In this document: one piece after another, positions 31,998-40,918 of the stretch
How the letters are laid out: the number at the start of each line of letters is the position of its first letter
How positions within the stretch are numbered: the first letter of the stretch is position 1
Source: JAFDZV01 sp048594725
GTDB taxonomy: Bacteria > Bacteroidota > Ignavibacteria > OLB7
NCBI GenBank assembly: GCA_048594725.1
Contig: JBMDXA010000196.1
Location: forward strand, 14,334-78,333
Direction: 5' to 3'
Length of the DNA: 64,000 nucleotides
Notes under the pieces: generated by a model
The model's database searches: none
Seen by the model: the letters and a program-made list of their open reading frames with translations, nothing else
Told to the model about the DNA's origin: nothing
Made by a program: the position numbers and the translations under genes

Positions 31998-32627
31998 ATG
32001 CGCAAGCTGCTTACCTTGTCGGCGTTGATCGTCGTTATCGACCAGATCACCAAGCTGGCTGTCAAGGGGTTCGATCTCTTCGGGTTCCGGCACGAGGGGA
32101 TGTACCTCTATGAGAGCCATCAGATCCTCGGGGATTTCCTCCGTTTCACGTTCGTAGAGAACCCCGGCATGGCCTTCGGGCTGAACTTCGGCATGCCGGT
32201 GGTGCTGGGCCTCTTCTCGATCGGTGCCAGTGCCTTCCTGGTCTATCTGCTGAAACGCACGGCGAAGGACGGGTTCACCGGCCTGCGCCTGGCGCTTGCG
32301 CTTATTCTGGGTGGCGCCGTCGGCAACCTGATCGACAGGGTGTTCTACGGCGTCTTCTACGGCTACTCCGGGCTCTTCTACGGGAAGGTGGTGGACTTCG
32401 TCGATATCAATATCCCCGATATCAACCTGTTCGGGCTGGATCTGAACCGGTTCTACATCTTCAATATCGCCGATGCGGCGGTGTCGATCGGTGTGGTGCT
32501 GCTTCTGATCTACTACCCCTCGAAGAAACATTCCGATGAGGTGAAACAGCAGGAACCGCATCATACTCCCGCCGAGCTCTCGGAACGCCCTATGGCGATG
32601 ATGGCCGAGCCGGGTACCAGAAGCTGA
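31998..32627 (+). CDS. lspA: Lipoprotein signal peptidase (signal peptidase II)
   Basis: 209 residues, an inner-membrane aspartyl protease that removes prolipoprotein signal peptides. Four membrane helices are visible. The catalytic aspartates are D113 in GGAVGNLIDRVFYG and D159 in FNIADAAVSIG. The motif VENPGMAFG matches the family's ENxGaaFg. A C-terminal hydrophilic extension of about 30 residues (KKHSDEVKQQEPHHTP...) follows the last helix. This fits the many lipoproteins in the window. Probably co-transcribed with the DksA-like gene; closed by a strong terminator. Confidence 0.95.
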   Translation: MRKLLTLSALIVVIDQITKLAVKGFDLFGFRHEGMYLYESHQILGDFLRFTFVENPGMAFGLNFGMPVVLGLFSIGASAFLVYLLKRTAKDGFTGLRLALALILGGAVGNLIDRVFYGVFYGYSGLFYGKVVDFVDINIPDINLFGLDLNRFYIFNIADAAVSIGVVLLLIYYPSKKHSDEVKQQEPHHTPAELSERPMAMMAEPGTRS

Positions 32628-32637
32628 TTCTCAAAGG

Positions 32638-32667
32638 ACGCTCCCGCAGATTGCGGGGGCGTTTTTC
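32638..32667 (+). terminator. Rho-independent terminator after lspA
   Basis: ACGCTCCCGCA (32638-32648) pairs with TGCGGGGGCGT (32652-32662) with one wobble, followed by TTTTTCG. Confidence 0.9.
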
Positions 32668-32689
32668 GTAAGAGGGATAAAGGTTAGAG

Positions 32690-32755
32690 GGTAGTCTTTA
32701 GAGCTTCGTCCTTAGCTCTAAAAACCAAGTCCCAAGCACTAAGAACTACCCCCTA
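32690..32755. repeat. Imperfect nested inverted repeat
   Basis: An inner hairpin TAGAGCT-TCGTCCTT-AGCTCTA is framed by GGGTAGTCTT on the left and AAGAACTACCC on the right. It is intergenic, between the lspA terminator and the convergent DUF1573 gene. It is similar in wording (TAGT.C.TAG) to the inverted repeat at 56579-56671. Confidence 0.45.
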
Positions 32756-32787
32756 CGTACTACCATCAAAGCACTACCGCCCACGAT

Positions 32788-33498
32788 CTACTTCGCCACC
32801 GCATCGAACAGCACCTGGGTCTTCGCGGAGGGGACATTCGGCTCCTGGGCGTGAAACTCGATAAAGCAGTCCCCATGCCCGGCGCTCAGCGGCGTCATGT
32901 AGACGGTAAAGGTGGTCTTGCCGCCGGCGGGAATCTTCACCGGGCCGGAAATAGCCACCCGCATCACCGCGTCGCAGCCCTGAATCTCCGGGTTCGGCAG
33001 CAGGGTGATGGCATCGGGGCTCATGTTGACCATGGTGATGGTGGCGGAGACCTCCTTGCCGACAACCGATTCCCCGGGGAAGAGGATGGCGCCGTCGGGC
33101 TCCACGAACATATGGCGCAGCGCATAGGCACGGAGCGGGATCGTCACGAAACGGCGCTCGGGATCATTCGACTGGATCTTCAGCCATCCCTTCCGCTCCC
33201 CCACCGTGCGGAGCGTCTCCATCTTCACCATGATCCGGACCGAATCGCCCGGCGCTATCAGGTTGTTCTCGACATCCCCCACCGACGCGGAGCCGGAGGC
33301 AACACCGAGCAGTTCGAGCGTATCGGTTCCCCGGTTGACCACCGTTACGTCGTGCTTGAGGATGCCGGGGGTGGCATAGCCCCAATCGATGGATTCGGCA
33401 CCGGAGATCTGGATCTTCGGCTGCGCGAATGCCGGAGCGGATGCCAGCAGCAGAAGAGGAAGTAGGGTACGTAGCCTGGTACGGATTCTGGCGTGCAT
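32788..33498 (-). CDS. Exported DUF1573-domain protein
   Basis: 236 residues from the ATG at 33498 (GGAGAG about 12 bases upstream). The signal peptide (LLPLLLLASAPAFAQ) is followed by the DUF1573 wording GAESIDWGYATPGILKHDVTVVNRGTDTLELLGVASG and a second Ig-like/ASH-type module (GKEVSATITMVNMSPDAITLL...). Such domains are common in Bacteroidota/Planctomycete exported proteins and probably mediate protein contacts; no activity is known. Monocistronic, convergent with the lspA transcript. Confidence 0.85.
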   Translation of the reverse strand: MHARIRTRLRTLLPLLLLASAPAFAQPKIQISGAESIDWGYATPGILKHDVTVVNRGTDTLELLGVASGSASVGDVENNLIAPGDSVRIMVKMETLRTVGERKGWLKIQSNDPERRFVTIPLRAYALRHMFVEPDGAILFPGESVVGKEVSATITMVNMSPDAITLLPNPEIQGCDAVMRVAISGPVKIPAGGKTTFTVYMTPLSAGHGDCFIEFHAQEPNVPSAKTQVLFDAVAK

Positions 33499-33694
33499 AG
33501 GAAGATTCTCTCCAAAGTAGATCGAACGGCCAACGGGAACAACGGAAGATACATCCCCTGGGGGGATGATGCCGGCCTGCGGCAATCACTCCCGCCGATA
33601 TCAGGATATCAGAGGGATGATAGGAAGAACGGCGTCATGATACTATGACCCTTCTCCCCCATGATTGTCGCACCGGTACGGTAATAACGGCGAA

Positions 33695-33718
33695 GGCCCC
33701 GGCATTAATGCCGGAGCC
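33695..33718 (-). terminator. Palindrome after glutamate dehydrogenase
   Basis: GGCCCCGGCATTAATGCCGG continuing to AGCC forms a stem centred on ATTAAT about 30 bases past the gdh stop. The U-tract on the minus strand is weak. Confidence 0.4.
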
Positions 33719-33746
33719 CTCGAAAAAAAATCGGACCGGCACCCGC

Positions 33747-35315
33747 TTACGGGAAAATGCCGAGTTCCATGTAGGCCTTGGCGACCTTCTCGATGGCGAC
33801 CACGAAGGCGGCCGTACGAAGATCCTGCACGCGCTTGTTGGTGTCGTAGACATGCTTCAGCTCGTAGAACGAGTTGATCATCGTCTCCTCCAGCCCCGAA
33901 TCCACGTAGTCGGCCTCGTCGGCACCATGCACCAGCACCTGGCGCTCCGGAGCGCTGAGCGACTGGCCGGTGAGACGCTCCACCGTGGAGACGATACGGG
34001 TGTAGGAAGCCTCGTCGGAGCGCTTGCCGAGACGGCCGAAGCGGACATGCGAGAGGTTCTTCAGCCACTCGAAGTAGCTCACCGTCACGCCGCCGGCGTT
34101 CAGATAGACGTCCGGCAGGAAGTGGATGCCGCGCCTCAGAAGGATATCCTCTGCGCCGGCGGTCACCGGGCCGTTGGCGCCCTCGGCGATCATCTTCGTC
34201 TTGATGCGCTCGGCGTTGCCGCTGTTGATCTGGTTCTCCAGAGCTGCCGGAACCAGGATATCGCACTCCTGCTCCAGAAGCGCCGCGCCGTTCTTGAAGT
34301 TGCGGGCGTTCTTGAAGTTCAGGATCGAGCCGGTCTCCTTCCTGTGCTTGAAGACCTCATCGACATCCAGGCCGTTCTTGTCATAGACGCCACCCTCGTA
34401 CTCGGAGATGCCGATGATGATGGCACCACCCTCCTGAAGATTCTTGGCAGCCCAGTAGCCCACGTTGCCGAGGCCCTGCACGATCACCCGCTTGCCGCCC
34501 AGGCCGGGGGTCATGCCGAACAGCTTTGCGTTCTCCTCGCTGGAGAGCGCCTCTTTCACACCGAAGAACAGGCCGCGGCCGGTGGCCTGCGTACGGCCGT
34601 CGATGCCGCCCTGCGAGAGCGGCTTGCCGGTGACGCATGCCAGGGCGTCGATCTGCCCAGGGGTAACCGACTGGTAGGTATCGGCGATCCAGGCCATCTC
34701 ACGAGGGCCGGTGCCGTAATCCGGGGCCGGAACGTCCAGTGCCGGCCCGATGCAGTTGCGCTTCAGCAGCTCCATCGTATAACGGCGGGTGATACGCTCG
34801 ATCTCCTCCTCGGTGTACTTCTTGGGGTCCATCTGGATACCCCCCTTGGCGCCGCCGAAGGGAACATCCACGATAGCGCACTTATAGGTCATCAGAGCGG
34901 CAAGGGCCATCACCTCATCCTGCGTCACATGCTCGGCATAGCGGATACCACCCTTGGTTGGCAGGCGGTGGTGCGAGTGCTGCACGCGCCAGCCGCTGAA
35001 GACCTGGATATCGTTGCCGATGCGCACCGGAAAGCGCACCATGTAGACGGAGTTGCAGACCTTGATCTGGTCGAGAATACCGCGAGGGTAATCCACGGCC
35101 GAGGCGGCACGCTCGAAGTTGCGCTCGACAGTGCGGTAGAACGACGGCTCGGGGGAGATCACGTTCGTCAGTTTGTTGACTCCCTTCAGAGGAGCCCCAT
35201 CCGGATCGGAGTGGCCCGCCGCGCGGGTACGCGGCGCTTTCTTGGTTGTGGCGCTGCCGTTCGCCGAAGACTTCACCGCAGTTTTGCGGGAGGTCCCCTT
35301 TTTCTCTGATGCCAT
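33747..35315 (-). CDS. gdhA: Glu/Leu/Phe/Val dehydrogenase (glutamate dehydrogenase) with N-terminal tail
   Basis: 522 residues from the ATG at 35315, one base after the stop of the alpha/beta hydrolase gene. Catalyses reversible oxidative deamination of glutamate to 2-oxoglutarate. Core motifs are RLPTKGGIRYAEHVTQDEVMALAALMTYKCAIVDVPFGGAKGGI (substrate Lys residues), VQGLGNVGYWAAKNL (Rossmann loop) and AEGANGPVT. It exceeds the usual 415-450 residues through a basic Lys/Thr/Ser/Ala tail at residues about 2-45 (KKAPRTRAAG-like). Located with aminotransferase and HPPD genes, it may regenerate 2-oxoglutarate during amino-acid breakdown (inference). Confidence 0.93.
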   Translation of the reverse strand: MASEKKGTSRKTAVKSSANGSATTKKAPRTRAAGHSDPDGAPLKGVNKLTNVISPEPSFYRTVERNFERAASAVDYPRGILDQIKVCNSVYMVRFPVRIGNDIQVFSGWRVQHSHHRLPTKGGIRYAEHVTQDEVMALAALMTYKCAIVDVPFGGAKGGIQMDPKKYTEEEIERITRRYTMELLKRNCIGPALDVPAPDYGTGPREMAWIADTYQSVTPGQIDALACVTGKPLSQGGIDGRTQATGRGLFFGVKEALSSEENAKLFGMTPGLGGKRVIVQGLGNVGYWAAKNLQEGGAIIIGISEYEGGVYDKNGLDVDEVFKHRKETGSILNFKNARNFKNGAALLEQECDILVPAALENQINSGNAERIKTKMIAEGANGPVTAGAEDILLRRGIHFLPDVYLNAGGVTVSYFEWLKNLSHVRFGRLGKRSDEASYTRIVSTVERLTGQSLSAPERQVLVHGADEADYVDSGLEETMINSFYELKHVYDTNKRVQDLRTAAFVVAIEKVAKAYMELGIFP

Positions 35316-35316
35316 G

Positions 35317-36060
35317 TCAGTTGATTGATTTGGTTGATTTATGCTGTGTCGCAAAAGCTCCTTCACCAAGGAAGAAATCGCCGATCTCGCGGGCGATACG
35401 CCCCGGCGAGACCTTTTCGAGAGGATGCGGCGTGCCGGGCACCACCAGAAACCTCCCGTTCGGCAACTGACGATACGCGGCCAGGCTCTCTTCGATGCTT
35501 ACCATCTGGTCGCGATCCCCAACGGCGACTGTGACCGGAGCCGCCACATGGGCCAGCTCCTCGATGGCAAGTTCGTTGCGATTGCCGAGGTTCGTCATCA
35601 TCTCCGCGGTCTTCCCCAGCACCCCCTCCCAGTTCTCCGGTGTATGCCGGGCCTTCAACTGCTCGGCAAATCGGGGCACCTTCTCCTGGATGATACGCGG
35701 GTCGAGCATCTTCGTCTCACGCGCCGATGCCGCCGGGTCCCATGCGAACTTCGTCGCCAGCGTGAAGATCCGGCCGACATGCCCGGGGGAGTGCCGCGCC
35801 AGATGGAGCGCCACATAGCCCCCCATGCTGTAGCCGAAGATATCGGCGCCGGCGATCTGGTGGCGGTCCAGCCAGTCGCGCAGATAATCCGCGAAACCGG
35901 CTATGCTGAAAGGCTCCCCGGGGAACGCACTGCCGCCATGGCCGGGAAAATCCGGTACATGGAGTTCGAAGTTCTCCTGGAGCAGGGGAACCAGCGAGTC
36001 GAACTGCGATGCGGCGCCCAGGGCACCGTGCAATAGAAGTAACGTCGGTCGTCGGTTCAT
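35317..36060 (-). CDS. Alpha/beta hydrolase
   Basis: 247 residues, cytoplasmic. The oxyanion/HG motif is LLHGALGAASQF, the nucleophile elbow GYSMGGY, the acid lies in GDRDQM and the catalytic His in PGTPHPLEKV, so the triad is complete. It lies between hppD (51 bases upstream) and gdh (1 base downstream), suggesting a shared transcript. The substrate is not predictable; MhpC/BioH/MenH-like or lactonase/esterase activities all fit. Confidence 0.88.
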   Translation of the reverse strand: MNRRPTLLLLHGALGAASQFDSLVPLLQENFELHVPDFPGHGGSAFPGEPFSIAGFADYLRDWLDRHQIAGADIFGYSMGGYVALHLARHSPGHVGRIFTLATKFAWDPAASARETKMLDPRIIQEKVPRFAEQLKARHTPENWEGVLGKTAEMMTNLGNRNELAIEELAHVAAPVTVAVGDRDQMVSIEESLAAYRQLPNGRFLVVPGTPHPLEKVSPGRIAREIGDFFLGEGAFATQHKSTKSIN

Positions 36061-36069
36061 ATCATGAAA

Positions 36070-36097
36070 GAAGGGAGGAGCATAGGCTGCCCCTCCC
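36070..36097 (-). terminator. Hairpin between hppD and the hydrolase gene
   Basis: On the minus strand GGGAGGGGC pairs with GCTCCTCCC, followed by TTCTTTC. It may attenuate transcription between hppD and the two downstream genes. Confidence 0.5.
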
Positions 36098-36111
36098 CTG
36101 TTGAGAACTCT

Positions 36112-37248
36112 TTACAGGTTGCCGCGTTCGGCCTGCTCGCGTTCGATGGCTTCGAACAGAGCCTTGAAATTCCCCTTGCCGAAGGACTCGCCGCCACGGC
36201 GCTGGATGATCTCGAAGAAGAGCGTGGGGCGATCCTCCACCGGCTTGGTGAAGATCTGAAGCATATAGCCCTTGTCGTCGCGATCAACCAGGATGTTCAG
36301 CTTCTTCAGCTCCTCCACCGGCTCGTTGATCTCGCCCACGCGCTCCAGAAGATCGTTGTAATAGGTCTCCGGCACGTTGGTGAACTCCACGCCGTTGGCG
36401 CGCATCGTGGCAACGGTTTCCAGGATGTTCTCGGACTCCATGGCGATATGCTGCACGCCGGCGCCCTTGTAGAACTGCACGTACTCCTCGATCTGCGAGC
36501 GCTTCAGCCCCTCGGCCGGCTCGTTGATCGGGAACTTCACCCACTTGTTGCCGTTAGCCACCACGGTGGAGCGAAGAGCGCTGTGCTCGGTGGAGATATC
36601 CTTGTCGTCGAAGGAGACGAAGCGGGAGAACCCGAAGATGTCGCGGTAGAAGTTCACCGTCTCCTCCATCCGGTTCCAGTCCACGTTGCCCACCACGTGA
36701 TCGACGTGCTTCAGGCCGATCGACTGCGCAAGCGGGTCCTGCCCCTCGGCGAAACGCTCCACGAAGTTCGGCAGGAAGAAGCCCTGGAAGCCATCGCGCT
36801 GCACGAACGAGTGCACCGTATCGCCGTAGGTGGCGATGGTGGCAAGCTTCACCGTGCCGAAGTGATCGTTCATCTCATGAGGCTCGGCCACGCCGCGCGC
36901 ACCACGCTCGGTGGTGATACGGTAGGCATCCTCGGCGTTCTCCACCTCGAAGGCGATATCGCGCACACCGTCGCCATGCATCTTTACATGCTCGGCCATC
37001 GGCGAATCCGGATGAAGGGGGGTGGTCAGGATGAAACGGATCTTCCCCTGCTGGACGAAGTACGAGGCGCGGTCGCGCACACCGGTCTCCGGTCCCATAT
37101 AGCCGCGCAGGGTAAACCCGAGGGCGCGGCGGTAGAAGAAGGCGGCCTGCTTGGCATTGCCGACGTAGAACTCTATGTGATGAATTCCCCGAATCGGAAA
37201 GAGGTCCTGTCCCTGATCGGTACCGCGGAGCTGTTCTGCAGTTTCCAT
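36112..37248 (-). CDS. hppD: 4-Hydroxyphenylpyruvate dioxygenase
   Basis: 378 residues from the ATG at 37248. Converts 4-hydroxyphenylpyruvate to homogentisate in tyrosine catabolism. Two VOC-type halves: GIHHIEFYVGNAKQAAFFYRRALGF (first), and IGLKHVDHVVGNV with the first iron His (second). The second iron His is in GAGVQHIAMES and the Glu in RPTLFFEIIQRRG. The length is typical. A preceding aminotransferase and following hydrolase and glutamate dehydrogenase suggest an aromatic amino acid breakdown group; homogentisate dioxygenase is not in the window. Confidence 0.96.
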   Translation of the reverse strand: METAEQLRGTDQGQDLFPIRGIHHIEFYVGNAKQAAFFYRRALGFTLRGYMGPETGVRDRASYFVQQGKIRFILTTPLHPDSPMAEHVKMHGDGVRDIAFEVENAEDAYRITTERGARGVAEPHEMNDHFGTVKLATIATYGDTVHSFVQRDGFQGFFLPNFVERFAEGQDPLAQSIGLKHVDHVVGNVDWNRMEETVNFYRDIFGFSRFVSFDDKDISTEHSALRSTVVANGNKWVKFPINEPAEGLKRSQIEEYVQFYKGAGVQHIAMESENILETVATMRANGVEFTNVPETYYNDLLERVGEINEPVEELKKLNILVDRDDKGYMLQIFTKPVEDRPTLFFEIIQRRGGESFGKGNFKALFEAIEREQAERGNL

Positions 37249-37541
37249 AGTCGATTGGAGAGGCGAGCGGCCGCACGCCGATACCAGTTTTAAGATTGTA
37301 CGGGAGAGCGGCCGCTCGCCCGGAGAGCCGGTGGCGGGGGCCAGGGCTCCTGGTTCCAGACGCAGGGAGATCCCGGCGGTGCCGGGTTCCCGGCCGATGC
37401 TCCGTACCGGAATTGACGGCACCGGAAGTTCCGGCACCATAAAGGTTGGATCTGCCTGTGACGTCGCGGGCTGCGGATTCTTGTACGCTGTTGTACCGGA
37501 ATCGAAAACGCAGCGCGGCTTATCGCATCGCCGTTCCTCGG

Positions 37542-38642
37542 CTAGGCGCTTACTTCTTCGCTCAGCACGCCGCTCAGCGCCTCGATGCAGCGGCGGTTCT
37601 GCTCCATGGTTCCGGTGGAGATCCGGAGGCACTGCGGCAGGCCGAACGCCTTGAGAGGGCGGGTGATGACCCCGCGCTGCAACATGCCGTTGAAGATCCG
37701 CTCGGTGCGCTCCGGGCTGCCGAAATCGATCATCACGAAGTTCGCCAGCGACGGCACGAACCGCAGCCCCATCCGCTCGAACTCGGCGTGGAAGTACAGA
37801 AGCGATTCGCGGTTCAGCTCCACGGTGCGGCGGATGAACTCGGCATCCTTCATCGCGCCCAGCCCTGCGGCCGAGGCCGGGGTGCTGGGCTCGAACGGGA
37901 GCTTCACCTTCATCATCTTCAGGATGATATCCGAGTGCGCCATGCCGTACCCGATGCGGATGCCGGCCAGGCCGTGCGCCTTGGAGAAGGTGCGGCAGGT
38001 CAGCACATTATCCCAGCGATAGTGCATCGAATCGGGATAGTCCGGCCAGCCGTCGGCATACTCGAAATAGGCTTCGTCCAGAATCACCAGCACGCTCTGC
38101 GGCACCCGCGCGATGAACCGCTCCAGATCGGCGGTGGTCACCGACGTCCCGGTGGGATTGTTCGGGTTGGCGATGTAGATGATCTTGGTGCGCTCGTTGA
38201 TCTTGGCCGCCATGGCGGCAAGATCGTAGCCGAAATTCTTCATCGGGGTGAAGTGGGTCTTCACGCCGGAGGCATGCGCCAGCACCTGGAATCCCACGAA
38301 CGTCCCCTCGCTGGAGATCATCTCATCCTCCGGCGCCAGAAAGGTATCGAGCGCGGTGGCGATGATGGACTCCGAGCCGGAGCCGCAGATCACGTTCTCC
38401 GGGCGGATCACGAAACGGTCGGCCAGGGCGTAGCGAAGCTCCCTGCCGGCATCCGGGTACTGGGTCAGGTCGCTGATCGACTGCTGGATTGCTTCTATGG
38501 CAAGCGGCGAGGAGCCAAGCGGGTTCTCGTTGGAGGCAAGCTTTACCGAACCGCTGATGCCGAGCTCGCGCTCAACCTCCGCTACGGACTTTCCAGGTTG
38601 GTACGGCTTGAGCGAGGCGATGTGCGAAGGGACTGCGATCAT
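37542..38642 (-). CDS. hisC: Histidinol-phosphate/aromatic aminotransferase (HisC family)
   Basis: 366 residues, PLP fold type I. Motifs: KLASNENPLGSSP, ICGSGSESII, YIANPNNPTGTSV, VILDEAYFEYAD and the PLP Lys in TFSKAHGLAGIRIGYG. HisC family proteins act on histidinol phosphate, and many also or instead transaminate tyrosine and phenylalanine. No other his gene is in the window, and the next gene on the same strand is hppD (293 bases away), so an aromatic aminotransferase role supplying hydroxyphenylpyruvate is plausible. Confidence 0.9.
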   Translation of the reverse strand: MIAVPSHIASLKPYQPGKSVAEVERELGISGSVKLASNENPLGSSPLAIEAIQQSISDLTQYPDAGRELRYALADRFVIRPENVICGSGSESIIATALDTFLAPEDEMISSEGTFVGFQVLAHASGVKTHFTPMKNFGYDLAAMAAKINERTKIIYIANPNNPTGTSVTTADLERFIARVPQSVLVILDEAYFEYADGWPDYPDSMHYRWDNVLTCRTFSKAHGLAGIRIGYGMAHSDIILKMMKVKLPFEPSTPASAAGLGAMKDAEFIRRTVELNRESLLYFHAEFERMGLRFVPSLANFVMIDFGSPERTERIFNGMLQRGVITRPLKAFGLPQCLRISTGTMEQNRRCIEALSGVLSEEVSA

Positions 38643-39021
38643 CTAGTATAAATCTCGCCAGAATAGAGATGGCGTAGAGGGTTTCGCAAAAAAAATTTTG
38701 GCCTGACGAAAATAGCAAACAGATGCCGTAATCCAAGGTATGCCCTCCCGCTGGCTCATGTTCCTTACGGTTTGTCACCACTGCGGCCGCTCCCGGCGGC
38801 GGAGCCGGGCCGGGAGGAGGGAGAGAGGGGTTTGCAACAGATCGTAAGCATTGAAAATCGGCGATTTCACGCTAGAATGAACGCTTTTGAGCGATATCGG
38901 AGGGCAATATCCTCCCCTCCCCTACATGTTCCCTCCCCCTGAATCGTCATAGTTCTATCGGGGGGAAGTTGCGGGGGTTGGCACCTAATGTTCACCATAC
39001 ACGTCTGGAGGAAATAATCCG
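38643..39021. other. Divergent intergenic region
   Basis: No gene supported. It includes an A-rich tract near 38685 just upstream of hisC (AAAAAAAATTTTGG) and a GC hairpin CTCCCGGC/GCCGGGAG near 38790-38820. It must contain the promoters of hisC (minus) and the KTSC gene (plus). Confidence 0.45.
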
Positions 39022-39306
39022 ATGATTCTGGAAACAGTACGTTCGAGCGCGATCCATGCGATCGGCTATGAGATCGCTTCCCGCGAACTGGAGGTGATCT
39101 TCAACGGCGGCGGCATCTACCGCTTCTACAATGTCTCGCCGGAGATCTTTGCGGCGTTCATCAGCGCCCCGTCGAAAGGGAGTTTCTTCCAGGATTGCAT
39201 CCGGGGGCGCTTCCGCCACGCACGCCTGGGAAAGTACCGCGAGCGCCGCGCGGTGATCCGGCGTCTGCCGGCCCGGCACGCGGGTGCTCCCAGGCAGGCC
39301 GATTAG
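39022..39306 (+). CDS. KTSC domain protein
   Basis: 94 residues; the ATG at 39022 is preceded by GGAGGAAATAA, a strong ribosome site. The sequence SSAIHAIGYEIASRELEVIFNGGGIYRFYNVSPEIFAAFISAPSKGSFF matches the KTSC domain (small beta domain ending in KGSFFn..I, named for a lysyl-tRNA-synthetase C-terminal association). The function is unknown. A basic C-terminal tail (KYRERRAVIRRLPARHAG) may bind nucleic acid. It precedes ispH by 184 bases on the same strand. Confidence 0.88.
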   Translation: MILETVRSSAIHAIGYEIASRELEVIFNGGGIYRFYNVSPEIFAAFISAPSKGSFFQDCIRGRFRHARLGKYRERRAVIRRLPARHAGAPRQAD

Positions 39307-39490
39307 TTTCGTAGCTTTGCAGGCCGGCCGGGAACTGCCCCAGGCATCTCCCGGCGGCATCTCCCGGTGCCGGGGCTCGTATCCCCGGCCCAGCCCGGCG
39401 TATCGCACGCACGGCGTTATCATGATGGCTCATCGCGAGCGATCATTCAAGCCAGCCTGCGGCCGATCCTGATATAGTATCCAGCGCTCT

Positions 39491-40717
39491 ATGGCACGCA
39501 CATTCGATATCCCGATCTATTTCCGTTCCCCCATCATCTCGGCAGTGAAGGCCGCCCGCAAGGCGGCCGATCCGCGCCGCCGCGATCTGGCCCCCACCGT
39601 GCTCGATTTCGGTCCGGTGCGGTTCAAGATCGCCCGGCATTTCGGGTTCTGCTACGGCGTGGAGAACGCCATCGAGATAGCCTACCGCGCCCTGGAGCAG
39701 AACCCGGAGAAGCGGATCTTCCTGCTGTCGGAGATGATCCATAACCCGCATGTCAACAACGATCTGCTGGCGCGCGGGGTCCGGTTCATCATGACCCCGG
39801 CCGGCGAGCAGCTGATAGCCTGGGACGAGCTTACCGCCGATGATGTGGTGATCGTGCCGGCGTTCGGCACCACCATCCAGATCCAGGAGATCCTGGCCGC
39901 CCGCGGCATCGATCCGTACGGCTGGGATACCACCTGCCCGTTCGTGGAGAAGGTCTGGAACCGCACCGGCTCGCTCGGCGAGAAGGAGTATACCGTGGTG
40001 ATCCACGGCAAGCGGAACCACGAGGAAACCCGCGCCACCTTCTCCCACAGCACCGCCAGCTCCCCCACGATGGTGGTGCAGAACATGGAGGAAACCGAGC
40101 GCCTGGCCGCAATCATCGAGGGGCGCGAGCCGCTGGAACGATTCGCGGAATGGTTCGGCTCGCAGTGCTCCGAGGGGTTCGATCCGGCCCTCCACCTGCT
40201 GCGGATCGGGGTGGTGAACCAGACCACGATGCTCGCATCCGAAACCCAGGCCATCGCCGACCGGGTCCGCCGTGCGATGATCGCCCGCTACGGCGAGAGC
40301 GCCATCGGCGAGCACTTCGCCGATACCCGCGATACCCTCTGCTACGCCACCAACGAGAACCAGAGCGCAACGGCGGCCCTGATAGCCTCCGGCGGCGATC
40401 TGGCGGTGGTGGTGGGCGGGTACAACAGCTCCAATACATCGCATCTGGTGGAACTGTGCGAGGAGCGCATGCCGGCCTATTTCATCAAGGATGCGGGGGA
40501 GATAGAGTCGCGCCAGGCGGTGAACGGTTTCGATCTGCACCTGAAGGGGATGCGCCGGACGGAGGGATGGCTGCCGGAGCTGGAGCGCCCGGTGGAGATC
40601 ATCCTCACCAGCGGCGCCTCCTGTCCGGATGCCCTGGTCGATGAGGTGATAGAACGGATCGTCTCCCTCTTCCCCGGCGCCCGCCCGCTGGATGAGGTGC
40701 TGGCGCCGTTCCGCTGA
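39491..40717 (+). CDS. ispH: 4-Hydroxy-3-methylbut-2-enyl diphosphate reductase (long form)
   Basis: 408 residues, the last enzyme of the MEP isoprenoid pathway, a 4Fe-4S protein. The iron-sulfur Cys are C54 (GFCYGVENAIEIA), C149 (DTTCPFVEKVW) and C284 (DTLCYATNENQ). Substrate motifs IHNPHVN, HGKRNHEETRAT and GGYNSSNTSHL are present. The Cys spacings (95 and 135) exceed those of the E. coli enzyme (84 and 101), placing it in the long cyanobacterial/plant-like form, with an N-terminal extension of about 40 residues. Followed by a good terminator. Confidence 0.95.
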   Translation: MARTFDIPIYFRSPIISAVKAARKAADPRRRDLAPTVLDFGPVRFKIARHFGFCYGVENAIEIAYRALEQNPEKRIFLLSEMIHNPHVNNDLLARGVRFIMTPAGEQLIAWDELTADDVVIVPAFGTTIQIQEILAARGIDPYGWDTTCPFVEKVWNRTGSLGEKEYTVVIHGKRNHEETRATFSHSTASSPTMVVQNMEETERLAAIIEGREPLERFAEWFGSQCSEGFDPALHLLRIGVVNQTTMLASETQAIADRVRRAMIARYGESAIGEHFADTRDTLCYATNENQSATAALIASGGDLAVVVGGYNSSNTSHLVELCEERMPAYFIKDAGEIESRQAVNGFDLHLKGMRRTEGWLPELERPVEIILTSGASCPDALVDEVIERIVSLFPGARPLDEVLAPFR

Positions 40718-40748
40718 GGCAGCATTGCAAAGCATTGGCTCCTGCAAA

Positions 40749-40777
40749 AACTCCCGCCGCACGCGGGAGTTCTTTGT
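40749..40777 (+). terminator. Rho-independent terminator after ispH
   Basis: AACTCCCGC (40749-40757) pairs with GCGGGAGTT (40763-40771), followed by CTTTGTT. Confidence 0.75.
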
Positions 40778-40918
40778 TGGTATCTCCGGCACGGGTCTCC
40801 GGAGCACGAGGTGCATCCTCCCGCCGATCCCCCTTCTCCTCTTTGAGCAACCGCTCAGAAGTAGAGCGCCAGTCCCAGCCCCGACTGACGCAGCAAAACA
40901 GAGATCGCTCCCCGTCTC

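Noticed and set aside
33645..35309. Plus-strand open frame of 554 codons across gdh
   Set aside because: Antisense shadow; gdh motifs on the minus strand are unambiguous.
39443..40816. 457-codon minus frame across ispH
   Set aside because: Antisense shadow; IspH cysteines and motifs are on the plus strand.
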